46,390 nucleotides of DNA. It comes from Novosphingobium sp. Chol11 (GTDB lineage Bacteria > Pseudomonadota > Alphaproteobacteria > Sphingomonadales > Sphingomonadaceae). Made by a program: the position numbers and the translations under genes. The first letter of the stretch is position 1; each line of letters begins with the position of its first letter. Shown in pieces: positions 10,590 to 20,159 of this stretch. The DNA is taken from assembly GCA_945906105.1 (NCBI GenBank), contig CAMDQO010000022.1:1-46390 (forward strand). Reading direction: 5' to 3'. Below the pieces are notes generated by a model. It was not told the origin of the DNA and searched no databases. It worked only from the letters and a program-made list of their open reading frames with translations.

Positions 10590-11867
10590 TTAGGCAGCAG
10601 TCAGCGTCAGGAACGCCTCTGCGCTCATCGGCTCAGCCCGCAAAAAACCCTGCCAGCTGGCGCAGCCCTCGGCCTCGACCAGCGCGCGCTGAGTTTCTTC
10701 CTCGATGCCTTCGGCGATGACATCCAGCTCCAGCGCCCGCGCCATGGCGACAATCGCGCGCAGCACGGCGAGATCGCGCGGATCGCCGGCAATGCCCTCA
10801 ACCATCGAGCGGTCCAGCTTCAGATAATGGAGCGGCAGCAGCTTCAGGTAACGAAAGTTGCAGAAGCCCGCGCCGAAATCATCGAGTGCGATACGCATCC
10901 CCGAATTTGCCAGTTGCTGAAGCGATTGCCGCGCCAGTTCGATATCAGTGAGCAAAGCCTGTTCAGTCACTTCCAGGGTCAGCCGCGCTGCCGGAAAGCC
11001 GCTGTCAGCCACAACGCTCTGCAATGCCCCGGCATAGCGCTCTGCCGCCAGATCGGCAGCGGTGACATTGATCGACAGGCGCAAGCCCTCTGGCCACGTC
11101 GCCGCCAGCGCCAGTGCCTTGGCCGCGATGTGGAGCGAAAGCGGCGCGACCTGATCGGCGCGCTCGGCAATGGCGAACAGCGCGCCCGCGCCGATCCGGC
11201 CAAGCTGCGGATGCTGCCAGCGCGCCAAGGCCTCAGCCCCGGTCAGGTGATCACCCGGCAGGCCGAATTGCGGCTGGAACAGTATTTCGATCTCGTCGCG
11301 GTCAATCGCTTTGAGCAGATCCGCCTCAAGCCGCGCCGCGCTCCTGCCGGGGCGGGTCACGCCGCCATCAACCCAGATCAACCGCTTGCCGCTGCGCTTG
11401 CCCAGAGCGCCTTGCGCTTGCACCAGCCGGTCGAGCACCGATTCGACCTTCTCCTCCTCCAGCGCGCGCAGCAGGGCAATGCGCGGAGACAGCCGCAAGC
11501 TTTCCTTTGACCCCGCAATCGGCCGGGCCACGGCCTCCGCCAGTCCCTCAGCCAGCAGCGCCCAGCGTTCGCGGCTGCAAGCCTCGCGCGCCGCAATCAG
11601 AAAGCTCGATCCGCCCAGCCTTGCCGCCAGCCACGGCGAATCGAATTCGGCACCGGCAAAGTGCACGATACGCGCCGCCACTTCCGCCAGAACGCTATCG
11701 CCATCGGCCTTGCCATAGGCCAGATTGATCGCATCAAGCCGCGGCAGGGCAAGCAGCAGGGCATGAACCGGCCCTTCGGCCAGCCAGCCTTCCAGCCGTC
11801 GGCGCGCAGTATCCGGCCCGATCAGGCCAGTCAAAGCGTCGCGTTCCTCATGATGCAGCAAGTCCAT
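10590..11867 (-). CDS. EAL-domain cyclic-di-GMP phosphodiesterase with a degenerate GGDEF domain
   Basis: 425 residues. Residues ~10-165 are a GGDEF-like domain in which the signature is GGSSF, so diguanylate cyclase activity is not expected. Residues ~185-425 form an EAL domain with the catalytic set in place: GAEALARW, LSINVTAADL, LEVTEQALL, ALDDFGAGF, LKLDRSMV, VIAEGIE and QGF. It should hydrolyse c-di-GMP to pGpG; the inactive GGDEF part may sense GTP or mediate dimerisation, by analogy with other hybrids. No membrane segment or sensor domain is visible. It is divergent from nadK with 95 bases between them. Confidence 0.88.
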   Translation of the reverse strand: MDLLHHEERDALTGLIGPDTARRRLEGWLAEGPVHALLLALPRLDAINLAYGKADGDSVLAEVAARIVHFAGAEFDSPWLAARLGGSSFLIAAREACSRERWALLAEGLAEAVARPIAGSKESLRLSPRIALLRALEEEKVESVLDRLVQAQGALGKRSGKRLIWVDGGVTRPGRSAARLEADLLKAIDRDEIEILFQPQFGLPGDHLTGAEALARWQHPQLGRIGAGALFAIAERADQVAPLSLHIAAKALALAATWPEGLRLSINVTAADLAAERYAGALQSVVADSGFPAARLTLEVTEQALLTDIELARQSLQQLANSGMRIALDDFGAGFCNFRYLKLLPLHYLKLDRSMVEGIAGDPRDLAVLRAIVAMARALELDVIAEGIEEETQRALVEAEGCASWQGFLRAEPMSAEAFLTLTAA

Positions 11868-11962
11868 TGTTGCGGGTTTTAGCCGCCATGGGTTGCGAAA
11901 ACCTCAATGCGCGGTTGCTTCGTTGCCAAAGCGTGCCGCGAACGATACCGAGAACAATAATC

Positions 11963-12742
11963 ATGACCAAGAACCTGAAACTCGCGCTGATCGCATCAGA
12001 CACCGTCAAGGCACAGGAAGGTGCCGAGGCCTTGCTCGCGGCGCATGATTGGGTTCAGCCTGAACAGGCCGATGTGCTGGTCGTGCTCGGCGGCGATGGT
12101 TTCATGCTTCATGTGCTGCACCAGATGCTCGATATGGGTCAGGTCCGCCCGGTCTATGGGCTCAACCTTGGCACAGTCGGCTTCCTGATGAACCGCCACA
12201 AAAGCACGCGCACCATCGCTGATCGCGTGGCGCGGGCGCGTGAGGTGGCGGTTGTCCCACTGATGATGACGGCGATCACCCGCGATGGTCAGGAATTGCG
12301 CCATTTCGCCATCAATGAAGTCTCGCTGCTGCGCGAAACCCGCCAGACCGCCAAGCTGGAGGTCAAGGTCAACGGCAAGGTTCGCATGGCAGAGCTGGCG
12401 GGCGATGGTGTTCTGGTGGCGACGCCCGCAGGCTCCACAGCCTATAACCTTTCAGCCAATGGCCCGATCCTGCCGCTGGGTTCGGGCATGCTCGCCCTCA
12501 CCCCGCTCAGCCCGTTTCGTCCGCGCCGCTGGAAAGGGGCGATCCTGCCTGACAGCGCCGAAGTGGTGTTCCGCGTGCGGGAGCCTGACAAACGCCCGGT
12601 CGCCGCTGTCGCCGACCAGAAGGAAGTGCGCGATGTTGCCGAAGTCCGCATCGCCGTCGCCCGCGAACGCCAACTGACCCTGCTGTTCGATCCGGGCAAG
12701 AGCCTTGAAGAGCGCATCTTTGCCGAACAGTTCCTGGTCTGA
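11963..12742 (+). CDS. nadK: NAD kinase
   Basis: Phosphorylates NAD to NADP. I start at ATG 11963 (MTKNLKLALIASDTVKAQEG, 259 residues), where homology begins; a longer frame reaches back to 11867 but would overlap the EAL gene start region. Motifs: VVLGGDGFMLHVLHQML (GGDG), NLGTVGFLMN, and GDGVLVATPAGSTAYNLSAN with GPILPLGS. It is a stand-alone gene, followed by tRNA-Asn. Confidence 0.93.
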   Translation: MTKNLKLALIASDTVKAQEGAEALLAAHDWVQPEQADVLVVLGGDGFMLHVLHQMLDMGQVRPVYGLNLGTVGFLMNRHKSTRTIADRVARAREVAVVPLMMTAITRDGQELRHFAINEVSLLRETRQTAKLEVKVNGKVRMAELAGDGVLVATPAGSTAYNLSANGPILPLGSGMLALTPLSPFRPRRWKGAILPDSAEVVFRVREPDKRPVAAVADQKEVRDVAEVRIAVARERQLTLLFDPGKSLEERIFAEQFLV

Positions 12743-12782
12743 GCATAAGCCTCACCGGCAACAATTTTGCAGCTAAACTCGC

Positions 12783-12809
12783 TTGCCAAACACCACAGCA
12801 CTGTTATAG
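12783..12809 (+). promoter_or_regulatory. Candidate promoter of tRNA-Asn
   Basis: TTGCCA at 12783-12788 and TTATAG at 12804-12809, 15 bases apart, lie about 30 bases upstream of the tRNA. This matches the usual position of a housekeeping promoter for a short tRNA leader. The -10 match is modest and the spacer is short. Confidence 0.45.
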
Positions 12810-12838
12810 GCGCACCCCTGTCCGGGAGACCGGACTGC

Positions 12839-12913
12839 TCCCTGATAGCTCAGCGGTAGAGTAGGTGACTGTTAATCACTTGGCCGTAGGTTCGAATCCT
12901 ACTCAGGGAGCCA
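12839..12913 (+). tRNA. tRNA-Asn (anticodon GTT), CCA encoded
   Basis: The acceptor stem TCCCTGA (12839-12845) pairs with TCAGGGA (12903-12909), followed by discriminator G and an encoded CCA. The D arm (GCTCAGCGGTAGAGT), anticodon arm with GTT in the loop (GTGACTGTTAATCAC) and T arm with TTCGAATC are all canonical. No integrase or repeated 3' end was seen beside it. Confidence 0.97.
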
Positions 12914-13018
12914 TTTTTCCGCCTTGGTGCGTTGAAAAATTAAGCGACAATTTTCTTTAAATCAGCTTCGGCAAATATGCTGCCGAATCGCAAGTCGGCC
13001 TGACCAAAAGGACCATGC

Positions 13019-13885
13019 ATGACTTCTGCCAGAACCATAGCCATTGTCACTGGCGCCAGCCGTGGTGCCGGGCGCGGGATTGCCATTGGCCTGGGAGCAC
13101 ACGGTTGCACGGTCTATGTCACCGGACGCTCTGAAAAGGCGGGCGATCATGCCTTGGCCGGCACCATTTACGAGACGGCAGAGGCCGTCACCGCGGCGGG
13201 GGGACTGGGTATTGCCGTGCGCTGCGATCATGCTGATGATGACCAGGTTGCAGCCCTGTTTGAACAGGTCAGGCGTGAGCAGGGTCAGCTCGACATTCTG
13301 GTAAACAATGCCGCTGCCATCTATGATGAGCTGACCACGCCAGGACGGTTCTGGGAAAAGTCGCTCAGCCTGGCTGACATCATCAATGTTGGCATTCGCA
13401 GCACCTATGTCGCATCCTGGCACGCCGCACCAATCATGGTGGCGCAGGGGCGCGGCCTGATCATCAACACCTCGGGTTCGGGCGGTGTGCATTACGTCTA
13501 TGGTCCCGGCTATGGCGCACACAAGGCCGGGCAGGACAAGATGGCCGCCGATATGGCTGTTGATTTCGCCGGAACTGGAGTCTCTGCGCTGTCGATATGG
13601 ATGGGGGCTCTGCTCACTGATCGGCTCAAACAGGTCATCGCCTCAGATCCGCAGAAATGGGGCTATCTGTGGGACCGGGTCGAAACACCCGAATTCACCG
13701 GCCATGTCGTCTGGGCCCTGTTCAACGATCCAGAGCTTAACGCCTTGTCCGGGCAGACGGTGATTGGCGCGGAAATGGCAGTGAAATACGGCTTCACCGA
13801 TGAAAGTGGCCGCCAGCCGCCTTCCTATCGCGCTACGCACAAGCTGGAACCGCGTGTCCAGTATCCGAATATCATACGCGGCTAA
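13019..13885 (+). CDS. Short-chain dehydrogenase/reductase
   Basis: A 288-residue Rossmann-fold oxidoreductase. The nucleotide site is TGASRGAGRGIA, followed by NNAA (DILVNNAAAIYDE), the catalytic Ser in NTSGSGG, and the Y-x-x-x-K pair in GYGAHKAG. Size and the C-terminal extension resemble the DHRS1-like group; the substrate is unknown. ATG 13019 is preceded by AAAGGA at proper spacing. It converges on secA with 11 bases between stops. Confidence 0.85.
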   Translation: MTSARTIAIVTGASRGAGRGIAIGLGAHGCTVYVTGRSEKAGDHALAGTIYETAEAVTAAGGLGIAVRCDHADDDQVAALFEQVRREQGQLDILVNNAAAIYDELTTPGRFWEKSLSLADIINVGIRSTYVASWHAAPIMVAQGRGLIINTSGSGGVHYVYGPGYGAHKAGQDKMAADMAVDFAGTGVSALSIWMGALLTDRLKQVIASDPQKWGYLWDRVETPEFTGHVVWALFNDPELNALSGQTVIGAEMAVKYGFTDESGRQPPSYRATHKLEPRVQYPNIIRG

Positions 13886-13896
13886 GGGTCAATGCC

Positions 13897-16611
13897 TCAA
13901 GCCACCGCCCCGTGGCAGTGCTTGTATTTCTCTCCCGAACCGCAAGGGCACGGTGCATTGCGCGACAGGCCCATCCCGGCATAGGGATCTTCGCCCGCCA
14001 CCGGCGGAGCTTTGGAACCCAGCGTTGCCATCATTGCTTCTGATCCCACCATTGGCGCGAAGCCTTCGCCATCTGCCGCGAAGGGATCGAAATGACCGGT
14101 GAGGAAGTCTGGCAAAGCTGGCAATTCCGGCGGCGGCTGGAACTGTAACTGGCTGGTCGAAAGGATACGCGTCACGTCTTCGCGGATCACTTCGAGCATC
14201 TTTTCAAACAGGCCAAAGGCTTCCTGCTTGTATTCATTGATCGGTGTTTTCTGGGCGTAGGCGCGCAGGAATACCACTTGCCGCAAGGCATCGAGCGTGG
14301 AGAGATGTTCTTTCCAGTAGTGATCGAGCCGTTCCAGCAGCACACTCTTTTCAATCTGCCGCCAGATGTCCTGGCTATCGAGCATTTTGGCGTTCATCTG
14401 ATCAGCCGCGAGCTCAGCGACGCGTTCCTTGACCGTTTCGGGATCGATCCCGTCCTCCTCGATCCACTGATCAAGCGGGACATCGACGCCCAGAACATCG
14501 GCAGCGCGCGCCCTTAGCCCTTCGACATCCCATTGCTCAGGGTATGATCCCGGCGGGCAGGAATCGCCGACTAGCGCGTTTACCGTCTCTTCGCGCATAT
14601 CGACGACGACATCGTCAACCGCTTCTGAATCCATGATGTCCGCGCGCTGATCGTAGATCACCTTGCGCTGATCGTTCATCACGTCATCGTATTCGACAAC
14701 CTGCTTGCGGATATCGTAATTGCGCGCTTCCACCTTTTTCTGCGCGGTCTCGATGGCCTTGGACAACCATTTCGATCCAATCGCCTCACCATCGGCAAGG
14801 TTGGAATTCATCATGCGGCTGAACAGCGTGTCCGGACCGAAGATGCGCAGCAGATCGTCCTCAAGGCAGAGGTAGAACTTCGACATCCCAGGATCGCCCT
14901 GACGACCCGAACGGCCACGCAGCTGGTTATCAATGCGGCGGCTTTCGTGGCGCTCGGTACCGATCACGCAGAGGCCACCAGCGGCGAGCACCGCTGCCTT
15001 TTCGGCGGCGACTTCCTCGCGGATTTTTTCCACGGCGGCATCGCGCGGCGCGCCTTCGGGCATATCCTTAAGCTCGTCGTTGATGCGGAATTCATAGTTA
15101 CCACCAAGCTGGATATCGGTGCCGCGACCCGCCATATTGGTGGCGATAGTCACTGCGCCAAGCCTTCCGGCCTGCGCCACGATATGGGCTTCCATCTCGT
15201 GGAAACGGGCGTTGAGCACGGAGTGCTTGACGCCTTCCTTGTCGAGAAATTCGGAAAGCAGTTCGCTCTTTTCGATCGATACCGTGCCGACCAGCACCGG
15301 CTGGCCATCGGCCGCGCGCTCACCGATCAGGCGGGCAATAGCCTGGAACTTGTCCTGCGTATTCTTGTAGAATTCGTCCTGAGAATCGTCGCGCAGCACC
15401 GGCACATTGGTCGGGATGGTGACGACATTCATCTTGTAGATATCGAAGAATTCCGCCGCTTCGGTCGCCGCCGTGCCAGTCATGCCGCCCAGCTTGGGAT
15501 ACATGCGGAAATAATTCTGGAAGGTGATCGAGGCCATGGTCTGGTTCTCAGGCTCGATCTGCACGCCCTCCTTGGCTTCCACCGCCTGATGCAGGCCGTT
15601 CGACCAGCGGCGGCCATCCATCATGCGGCCGGTGAACTCATCGATGATGACGATCTTGTCGTCCTTGACGATGTAATCAATGTCGCGCTTGAACATGACA
15701 TTGGCCTTGAGGCTCTGGTCAAGGTGGTGAACCACCTGGGTGTTTTCGACATCATAAAGGTTTGAGCCTTCGAGCAGCCCGGCAGCTTCCAGCAGGCGTT
15801 CGATCCGCTCGACCCCGTCTTCGGTGAGGGTGATGTTTTTGGTCTTCTCGTCCGCCTCATAATCCTCGGGCGTCACCTGCTTGATGACTGCATCGACCGA
15901 AAGGTAGAGGTCAGTCTTGTCGTCGGTCTGGCCAGAGATGATCAGCGGCGTGCGCGCTTCATCGATCAGGATTGAATCGACCTCATCAACGATCGCGTAG
16001 TTGAACGGGCGGTGGACCATCTGGCTCCGCTCATTCTTCATGTTGTCGCGCAGATAGTCGAAGCCAAGTTCGTTGTTGGTGGCGTAAGTGATGTCGGAAT
16101 TATAGGCCTCGCGGCGCAGTTCCTCATCCAGGTTTGGCACGATGACGCCCACTGTCAGGCCAAGGAACTTGTAGATCTGCCCCATCCAGTCAGCATCGCG
16201 GCGGGCGAGGTAATCGTTGACGGTGACGACGTGGACGCCCTTGCCCTCGATGGCATTGAGATAGACCGCTAGCGTTGCCACCAGCGTCTTGCCCTCACCA
16301 GTGCGCATCTCGGCAATTTCGCCGCGGTGGAGCACCACGCCGCCGATCATCTGCACATCGAAATGCCGCATTCCCAGCACGCGCTTTGACGCTTCGCGCA
16401 CCGTGGCGAAGGCTTCGGGCAGAATATCCTCAAGCTTGCTGCCTGTTTCGAGCAGGCCTCGGAACTTCGCAGTCTGGGCCTGAAGCTCCTCGTCGCTCAT
16501 CACCTCAAACTGTGGCTCAAGATCAGCGATCTGCTTGACGATTTTGCCAAGCGATTTGACGTAACGATCATTGGACGAGCCGAACACGGCCTTGGCGATT
16601 GCGCCGATCAT
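13897..16611 (-). CDS. secA: Preprotein translocase motor SecA
   Basis: A 904-residue ATPase that drives protein export through SecYEG. Walker A is [18 protein letters not shown], Walker [18 protein letters not shown], and the helicase motif [19 protein letters not shown]. The C-terminal zinc tail [14 protein letters not shown], which contacts SecB and phospholipid, is intact. Start ATG 16611 has AGGA 7-8 bases upstream. The two small genes upstream on the same strand also encode exported proteins, but there is no sign of a shared function. Confidence 0.98.
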   Translation of the reverse strand: MIGAIAKAVFGSSNDRYVKSLGKIVKQIADLEPQFEVMSDEELQAQTAKFRGLLETGSKLEDILPEAFATVREASKRVLGMRHFDVQMIGGVVLHRGEIAEMRTGEGKTLVATLAVYLNAIEGKGVHVVTVNDYLARRDADWMGQIYKFLGLTVGVIVPNLDEELRREAYNSDITYATNNELGFDYLRDNMKNERSQMVHRPFNYAIVDEVDSILIDEARTPLIISGQTDDKTDLYLSVDAVIKQVTPEDYEADEKTKNITLTEDGVERIERLLEAAGLLEGSNLYDVENTQVVHHLDQSLKANVMFKRDIDYIVKDDKIVIIDEFTGRMMDGRRWSNGLHQAVEAKEGVQIEPENQTMASITFQNYFRMYPKLGGMTGTAATEAAEFFDIYKMNVVTIPTNVPVLRDDSQDEFYKNTQDKFQAIARLIGERAADGQPVLVGTVSIEKSELLSEFLDKEGVKHSVLNARFHEMEAHIVAQAGRLGAVTIATNMAGRGTDIQLGGNYEFRINDELKDMPEGAPRDAAVEKIREEVAAEKAAVLAAGGLCVIGTERHESRRIDNQLRGRSGRQGDPGMSKFYLCLEDDLLRIFGPDTLFSRMMNSNLADGEAIGSKWLSKAIETAQKKVEARNYDIRKQVVEYDDVMNDQRKVIYDQRADIMDSEAVDDVVVDMREETVNALVGDSCPPGSYPEQWDVEGLRARAADVLGVDVPLDQWIEEDGIDPETVKERVAELAADQMNAKMLDSQDIWRQIEKSVLLERLDHYWKEHLSTLDALRQVVFLRAYAQKTPINEYKQEAFGLFEKMLEVIREDVTRILSTSQLQFQPPPELPALPDFLTGHFDPFAADGEGFAPMVGSEAMMATLGSKAPPVAGEDPYAGMGLSRNAPCPCGSGEKYKHCHGAVA

Positions 16612-16708
16612 AGCGATTCCTGACGTTTAACTGAAACAATATGGGGGGTGTGCCGCGCTCTCTCGTGATCGAGACGCGCTAGGCAAATGGCTGAAAAATC
16701 AGCGCAAA

Positions 16709-16984
16709 CTAATCAAGACTACGGTCTGAACCAAGCCTGACAGTGGGGTGATAGACCAGAAGCTGCGGCAGTTTCGCGCTCGCTGATTGGCGCTCAGGCA
16801 CAGCCCGATTTGCTGCAAAGCCAAGTGTCTGAACCACCTGAACCGCAGCCCTCGTGCCGATTTCTGCACGCTGAATGGCACCAATTTCCGCCACCACATC
16901 CGCACTAACCCGCGCCTGGGCAGGTGAAACCTGCGCGGCAAAGCCGGTGAGCAAGGCAAGAAGGGTAAGGAAGATACGGGTCAT
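16709..16984 (-). CDS. Small exported protein of unknown function
   Basis: 91 residues with a clear signal peptide (MTRIFLTLLALLTGFAAQVSPAQA), then a short, Ala/Val-rich mature part with no Cys. An upstream in-frame ATG at 17011 would add nine residues; neither start has a convincing ribosome binding site, and I prefer 16984 because it gives a normal signal peptide. I do not recognise the family. It sits 97 bases upstream of secA and 54 bases from the end of the TonB-like gene, all on the same strand. Confidence 0.5.
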   Translation of the reverse strand: MTRIFLTLLALLTGFAAQVSPAQARVSADVVAEIGAIQRAEIGTRAAVQVVQTLGFAANRAVPERQSASAKLPQLLVYHPTVRLGSDRSLD

Positions 16985-17038
16985 TGCTGGGGTGATATAG
17001 GGTTTAGCCATTAGAAGGTCCAGCCCGCGATGTAACTG

Positions 17039-17722
17039 TCAATCAATCATATCTTCTAACGAACGGGTCATAGTCTGCACCACACGCTTGCGAACCGGTT
17101 CGCCTTTGGCATCGGTGAACGGCGGATCGATCAGGCGGTTACTGCACGGCATAGGGCCAAGCGGAAGTTGGCCAACCATGCCTGCTTCCGTGCGAATGAC
17201 GCGGCAATCGCTTTGTCGGCCATCTTTTTCGACAATGAAGCTCATCGTCATACTGCCAACCTTTGGCTGCGGAACGCTTTGTGGAATCATCCAGCGGATC
17301 GAATTAGAATAGGTTCCCTCAACTGCTTTGCCTTTCTCGTTCTTGGCAGGAAAGAAGCGCGCGCGTTCTCTCACCAAGCGGCAGCTGGTCTCATCCAACG
17401 CTGCCGAACCGCTGCTTTGCGTGATAAAACAGGCGCTCACCTCACCGACAGGAGTGATTGTAAGGCGAAATCTGGCAACACCCTCTTCCTCGTTGCGCAA
17501 AGCCGATGAAGGATAGTCATTGGTTGTTACCCAGCCGCCCGGATTTGATTGCGGTGTTGGCATGGCGGCCTTTCCGCGCAAGGGCGGCGGTGGTGGTGAC
17601 GGTGGCGGTGGCGGTGCATAGATCACCGGCGGCGGCGGCGTTTGCAGCAAAGCTGACTTGCTATCCCCTGAGCCGCCATCAGAGCCAGCAATCCCGGCAA
17701 CCGCAACCCACAGAAACAACAT
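17039..17722 (-). CDS. Proline-rich TonB-C-like exported protein
   Basis: 227 residues from ATG 17722, which has GGGGAG 7 bases upstream (an ATG at 17746 lacks this). The order is: signal peptide (MLFLWVAVAGIAGS), a proline-rich linker (APPPPPSPPPPPLRG), then a TonB C-terminal-like segment (YPSSALRNEEEGVARFRLTI, then GEVSACFITQSSGSAALDET) and a second, weaker copy of the same layout (MTMSFIVEKDGRQSDCRVIR). It lacks a lasting membrane anchor, so it is unlikely to be a standard energy-transducing TonB; it may act free in the periplasm. Four Cys could form disulfides. Confidence 0.65.
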   Translation of the reverse strand: MLFLWVAVAGIAGSDGGSGDSKSALLQTPPPPVIYAPPPPPSPPPPPLRGKAAMPTPQSNPGGWVTTNDYPSSALRNEEEGVARFRLTITPVGEVSACFITQSSGSAALDETSCRLVRERARFFPAKNEKGKAVEGTYSNSIRWMIPQSVPQPKVGSMTMSFIVEKDGRQSDCRVIRTEAGMVGQLPLGPMPCSNRLIDPPFTDAKGEPVRKRVVQTMTRSLEDMID

Positions 17723-17814
17723 GCGAATTCTCCCCAGACCCTGCATCTTGCTAACACGGCAGGGAAAAAGGGCAATGCTTGCCCTATCCCCGCCCCGGCA
17801 ATAAAGGCTGGTTC

Positions 17815-19056
17815 ATGTCCGAAGCCATTTCCCCCCTCGCCTCGCCCTTCCCCGCCATGCCGCCAATCGCGGGGGTGTCCCTGCGCATTGCCCGTGCTGG
17901 CTACAAGGACTGGGCCAAATCTCAACAGGAACGCTGCGATCTGACTTATATCGAGCTTGATAAAGGCACCGCAGTCGCAGGGGTGTTCACGCGCAACGTC
18001 TGCTGCTCCTCCGAAGTCGAACTTGGCCGCGAACAGGTCAAAGCGGGCCACGCGCGGGCGCTGGTGGTCAATGCGGGCAATTCCAACGCCTTCACCGGCT
18101 ATCGCGGGCGTGAGGCGGTGGAGCAGATCATGGAGCAGGTCGCCGATCACCTCGAATGCACCATGGCCGAGGTTTTCGTCTCCTCCACTGGCGTGATCGG
18201 CGTGCCGCTGCCCAAGGACAAGGCACGCGAAGGCGTGGCGGCGGCGCTGGAGGCCGAACCATGTTCATGGGAAGATGTCGCCAATACCATCGGCACCACC
18301 GATACCTTTGCCAAAGGCGCGACGGCGCAGGCGATGGTCGGCGGCAAAACCATCACCCTCAGCGCCGTGATCAAAGGCAGCGGCATGATCGCGCCCGATA
18401 TGGCAACGATGCTGGGCTACATTTTCACCGATGCCGCCGTGGAACCTGCCTTCCTGCAGGAACTTCTCTCCACCGCAAACAGATCGACATTCAGTTGCAT
18501 CACGGTGGACAGCGACACATCGACAAGCGACACCGTGCTCGCCTTCGCCACAGGCAAAGCGGGCAATGCGCTGATCCACTGCTTCGATTGTCCCGGCGCC
18601 GACGCCTTTGCCGCCGCACTGAACGACATATGCCGCAACCTTGCACAACTGGTGGTCAAAGATGGTGAAGGCGCGCAGAAATTCATCGAAATCACCGTGA
18701 CCGGCGCGGTGAGTGACGAAAGCGCCCGTAAAGTCGGGCTGTCAGTGGCCAACTCACCCTTGGTGAAAACCGCCATAGCTGGTGAGGATGCCAATTGGGG
18801 CCGCGTCGTCATGGCTGTCGGGAAGGCAGGCGAACCGGCGGATCGTGACAAGCTGTCGATCGGCTTCGGCGGCACCTGGGCGGCGCGCGAAGGTCTGCCG
18901 GTGGCTGGCTATGACGAAGCGCCGGTGGCGGCGCACCTCAAGGGTCAGAACGTGACGATCACCATCGATCTGGACATTGGGACAGGCCGCGCCACGGTGT
19001 GGACCTGCGATCTGACGCATGGCTACATCTCGATCAACGCCGATTATCGCTCTTGA
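17815..19056 (+). CDS. argJ: Glutamate N-acetyltransferase / amino-acid acetyltransferase ArgJ
   Basis: ArgJ transfers acetyl from N-acetylornithine to glutamate, recycling the acetyl group of arginine synthesis; some forms also use acetyl-CoA. The protein is 413 residues from ATG 17815. The self-cleavage site is KGSGMIAPDMATMLGY, with Thr198 becoming the nucleophile of the beta chain after autoproteolysis. VVNAGNSNAFTG, VSSTGVIGVPL and GEDANWGRVVMAVG are also typical. The stop overlaps the next gene as TTGA. Confidence 0.95.
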   Translation: MSEAISPLASPFPAMPPIAGVSLRIARAGYKDWAKSQQERCDLTYIELDKGTAVAGVFTRNVCCSSEVELGREQVKAGHARALVVNAGNSNAFTGYRGREAVEQIMEQVADHLECTMAEVFVSSTGVIGVPLPKDKAREGVAAALEAEPCSWEDVANTIGTTDTFAKGATAQAMVGGKTITLSAVIKGSGMIAPDMATMLGYIFTDAAVEPAFLQELLSTANRSTFSCITVDSDTSTSDTVLAFATGKAGNALIHCFDCPGADAFAAALNDICRNLAQLVVKDGEGAQKFIEITVTGAVSDESARKVGLSVANSPLVKTAIAGEDANWGRVVMAVGKAGEPADRDKLSIGFGGTWAAREGLPVAGYDEAPVAAHLKGQNVTITIDLDIGTGRATVWTCDLTHGYISINADYRS

Positions 19057-19856
19057 GCGATGCACTGACCAAGAGCGTCCACGCCCTGATGCGCGAGGCG
19101 GTGGAGCGCGCCATCCTGCCGCGCTTTCAGACACTCGCCGCCCATGAGATCAATGCCAAGGCGGCTGATGATGTCGTTACCGTGGCTGATCATGAGGCGG
19201 AGGCCATCCTTGCCACCGGCCTCGCCAAGCTGCTGCCCGAGGCGGCCATAGTTGGCGAGGAAGCCGCCCATGCCGATCCCGCCGTTATGGACCGGCTGGG
19301 CGATGCGCTGTGCTGGATTATCGACCCGCTCGACGGCACCAACAATTTCGCCGCCGGAAAGCCGCCGTTCGGCGTGCTGGTCGCGCTGGCCGAGAAGGGC
19401 GAGACGATTGCCGGGTGGATCTACGATGCGCTGACCGGGCGGTTTTGCCATGCCACACGCGGCGGCGGTGCTTTTGTTGACGGGACGCGCATTCATGCTC
19501 GCTCCAGTGGTGCAGAACCGCCGATTGCCGCGATTTCTCTGGTTTTCGCCGATCCGGCCAAGCGCGAGGCTCTCAAGACGAAAATCGCCCCGCATTACAC
19601 CTGTGTCGACATCCCGCGCTGCGCCGCCGAACAATGGCCGCGCCTTGCACTGGGGCAGAACGATGTCTCGATTTTCGAGCGCACGCTGGCCTGGGATCAT
19701 GCGGCGGGGGTGCTGCTGCTCAACGAAGCAGGCGGCAAAGCGGCGCGGCCCGATGGCTCAGCCTACCGGGTGGATGAACACTTGAGGCCCGGCCTGATCG
19801 GCGCGGCAAGCCCGGCCCTGTGGGACGAACTCGCAGCGCGGATGGCAGATATTTAG
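19053..19856 (+). CDS. Inositol-monophosphatase-family phosphatase, TTG start
   Basis: 267 residues from TTG 19053, which overlaps the argJ stop (TTGA). The upstream frame inside argJ has no homology, and the next ATG (19089) would cut into the first helix. The Mg-binding sites are complete: VGEEAAHAD, WIIDPLDGTNNFAAG and WDHAAGVLLLNEAGG. Family members include inositol monophosphatase, CysQ-like phosphatase and HisN-type histidinol-phosphatase; the sequence alone does not settle the substrate. Confidence 0.85.
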   Translation: MSDALTKSVHALMREAVERAILPRFQTLAAHEINAKAADDVVTVADHEAEAILATGLAKLLPEAAIVGEEAAHADPAVMDRLGDALCWIIDPLDGTNNFAAGKPPFGVLVALAEKGETIAGWIYDALTGRFCHATRGGGAFVDGTRIHARSSGAEPPIAAISLVFADPAKREALKTKIAPHYTCVDIPRCAAEQWPRLALGQNDVSIFERTLAWDHAAGVLLLNEAGGKAARPDGSAYRVDEHLRPGLIGAASPALWDELAARMADI

Positions 19857-20064
19857 CGCATCGCATGTTTAATCCGCACCACTTTATCACCCTGTCCTAC
19901 AGGGCGCTCATAGGCTATGATCATCCTTGCTCTTTGACCTCGTCCACACGATCCTTCAGGCGCGCAGGCGAGACCTGAACGCACCGGCAGGCCGCGTTTT
20001 TTTTCAAAAGCGGCGATGTGTCACCTTTTTTGGCATAACTTGCTGAAATGCATATGATTCAAGG

Positions 20065-20087
20065 CCGGACACCCCTGTCCGGGGTGT
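20065..20087. other. Two mutually exclusive 7-bp hairpins
   Basis: CCGGACA-CCCC-TGTCCGG (20065-20082) and ACACCCC-TGTCC-GGGGTGT (20069-20087) are both perfect stems but share bases, so only one can form at a time. They lie downstream of trxA on the minus strand and downstream of the phosphatase gene on the plus strand. No T-run follows either, so neither is a classical terminator. Confidence 0.55.
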
Positions 20088-20104
20088 TACCCTGCCGAGG
20101 CAGC

Positions 20105-20130
20105 AAAACCCCCGGAATTCCGCCAGTTTT
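20105..20130 (-). terminator. Weak candidate terminator of trxA
   Basis: On the minus strand AAAACTGGCGG-AATT-CCGGGGGTTTT can form an interrupted stem (AAAAC/GTTTT outer, CGG/CCG inner) ending in TTTT, 30-55 bases after the trxA stop. The stem is imperfect, so this is only a candidate. Confidence 0.35.
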
Positions 20131-20159
20131 CCCAGCGGACGACATCACGCTTGATGCAG

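Larger units (their letters stand above)
19857..20159. other. Non-coding stretch between two converging genes
   Basis: About 300 bases with no supportable gene. It contains several inverted repeats: CCCTGTCCTACAGGG near 19890, GCCGC / GCGGC enclosing a T8 and A4 run near 20000, a pair of overlapping hairpins at 20065-20087, and a weak terminator-like hairpin before trxA. No tRNA, SRP RNA or tmRNA signature was seen. A small RNA is possible but nothing shows it directly. Confidence 0.5.

Noticed and set aside
12839..12960. tRNA-Asn as an integration site
   Set aside because: No integrase gene, no repeated tRNA 3' end and no shift in gene character downstream.
14947..15765. 272-residue open frame opposite secA
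   Set aside because: It is a mirror of the strongly coding secA strand, with no recognisable motif and His/Asp/Arg-rich composition typical of antisense frames in GC-rich DNA.
19980..20030. Terminator at the GCCGC-T8-A4-GCGGC element
   Set aside because: The T-run lies in the loop rather than after the stem on either strand.
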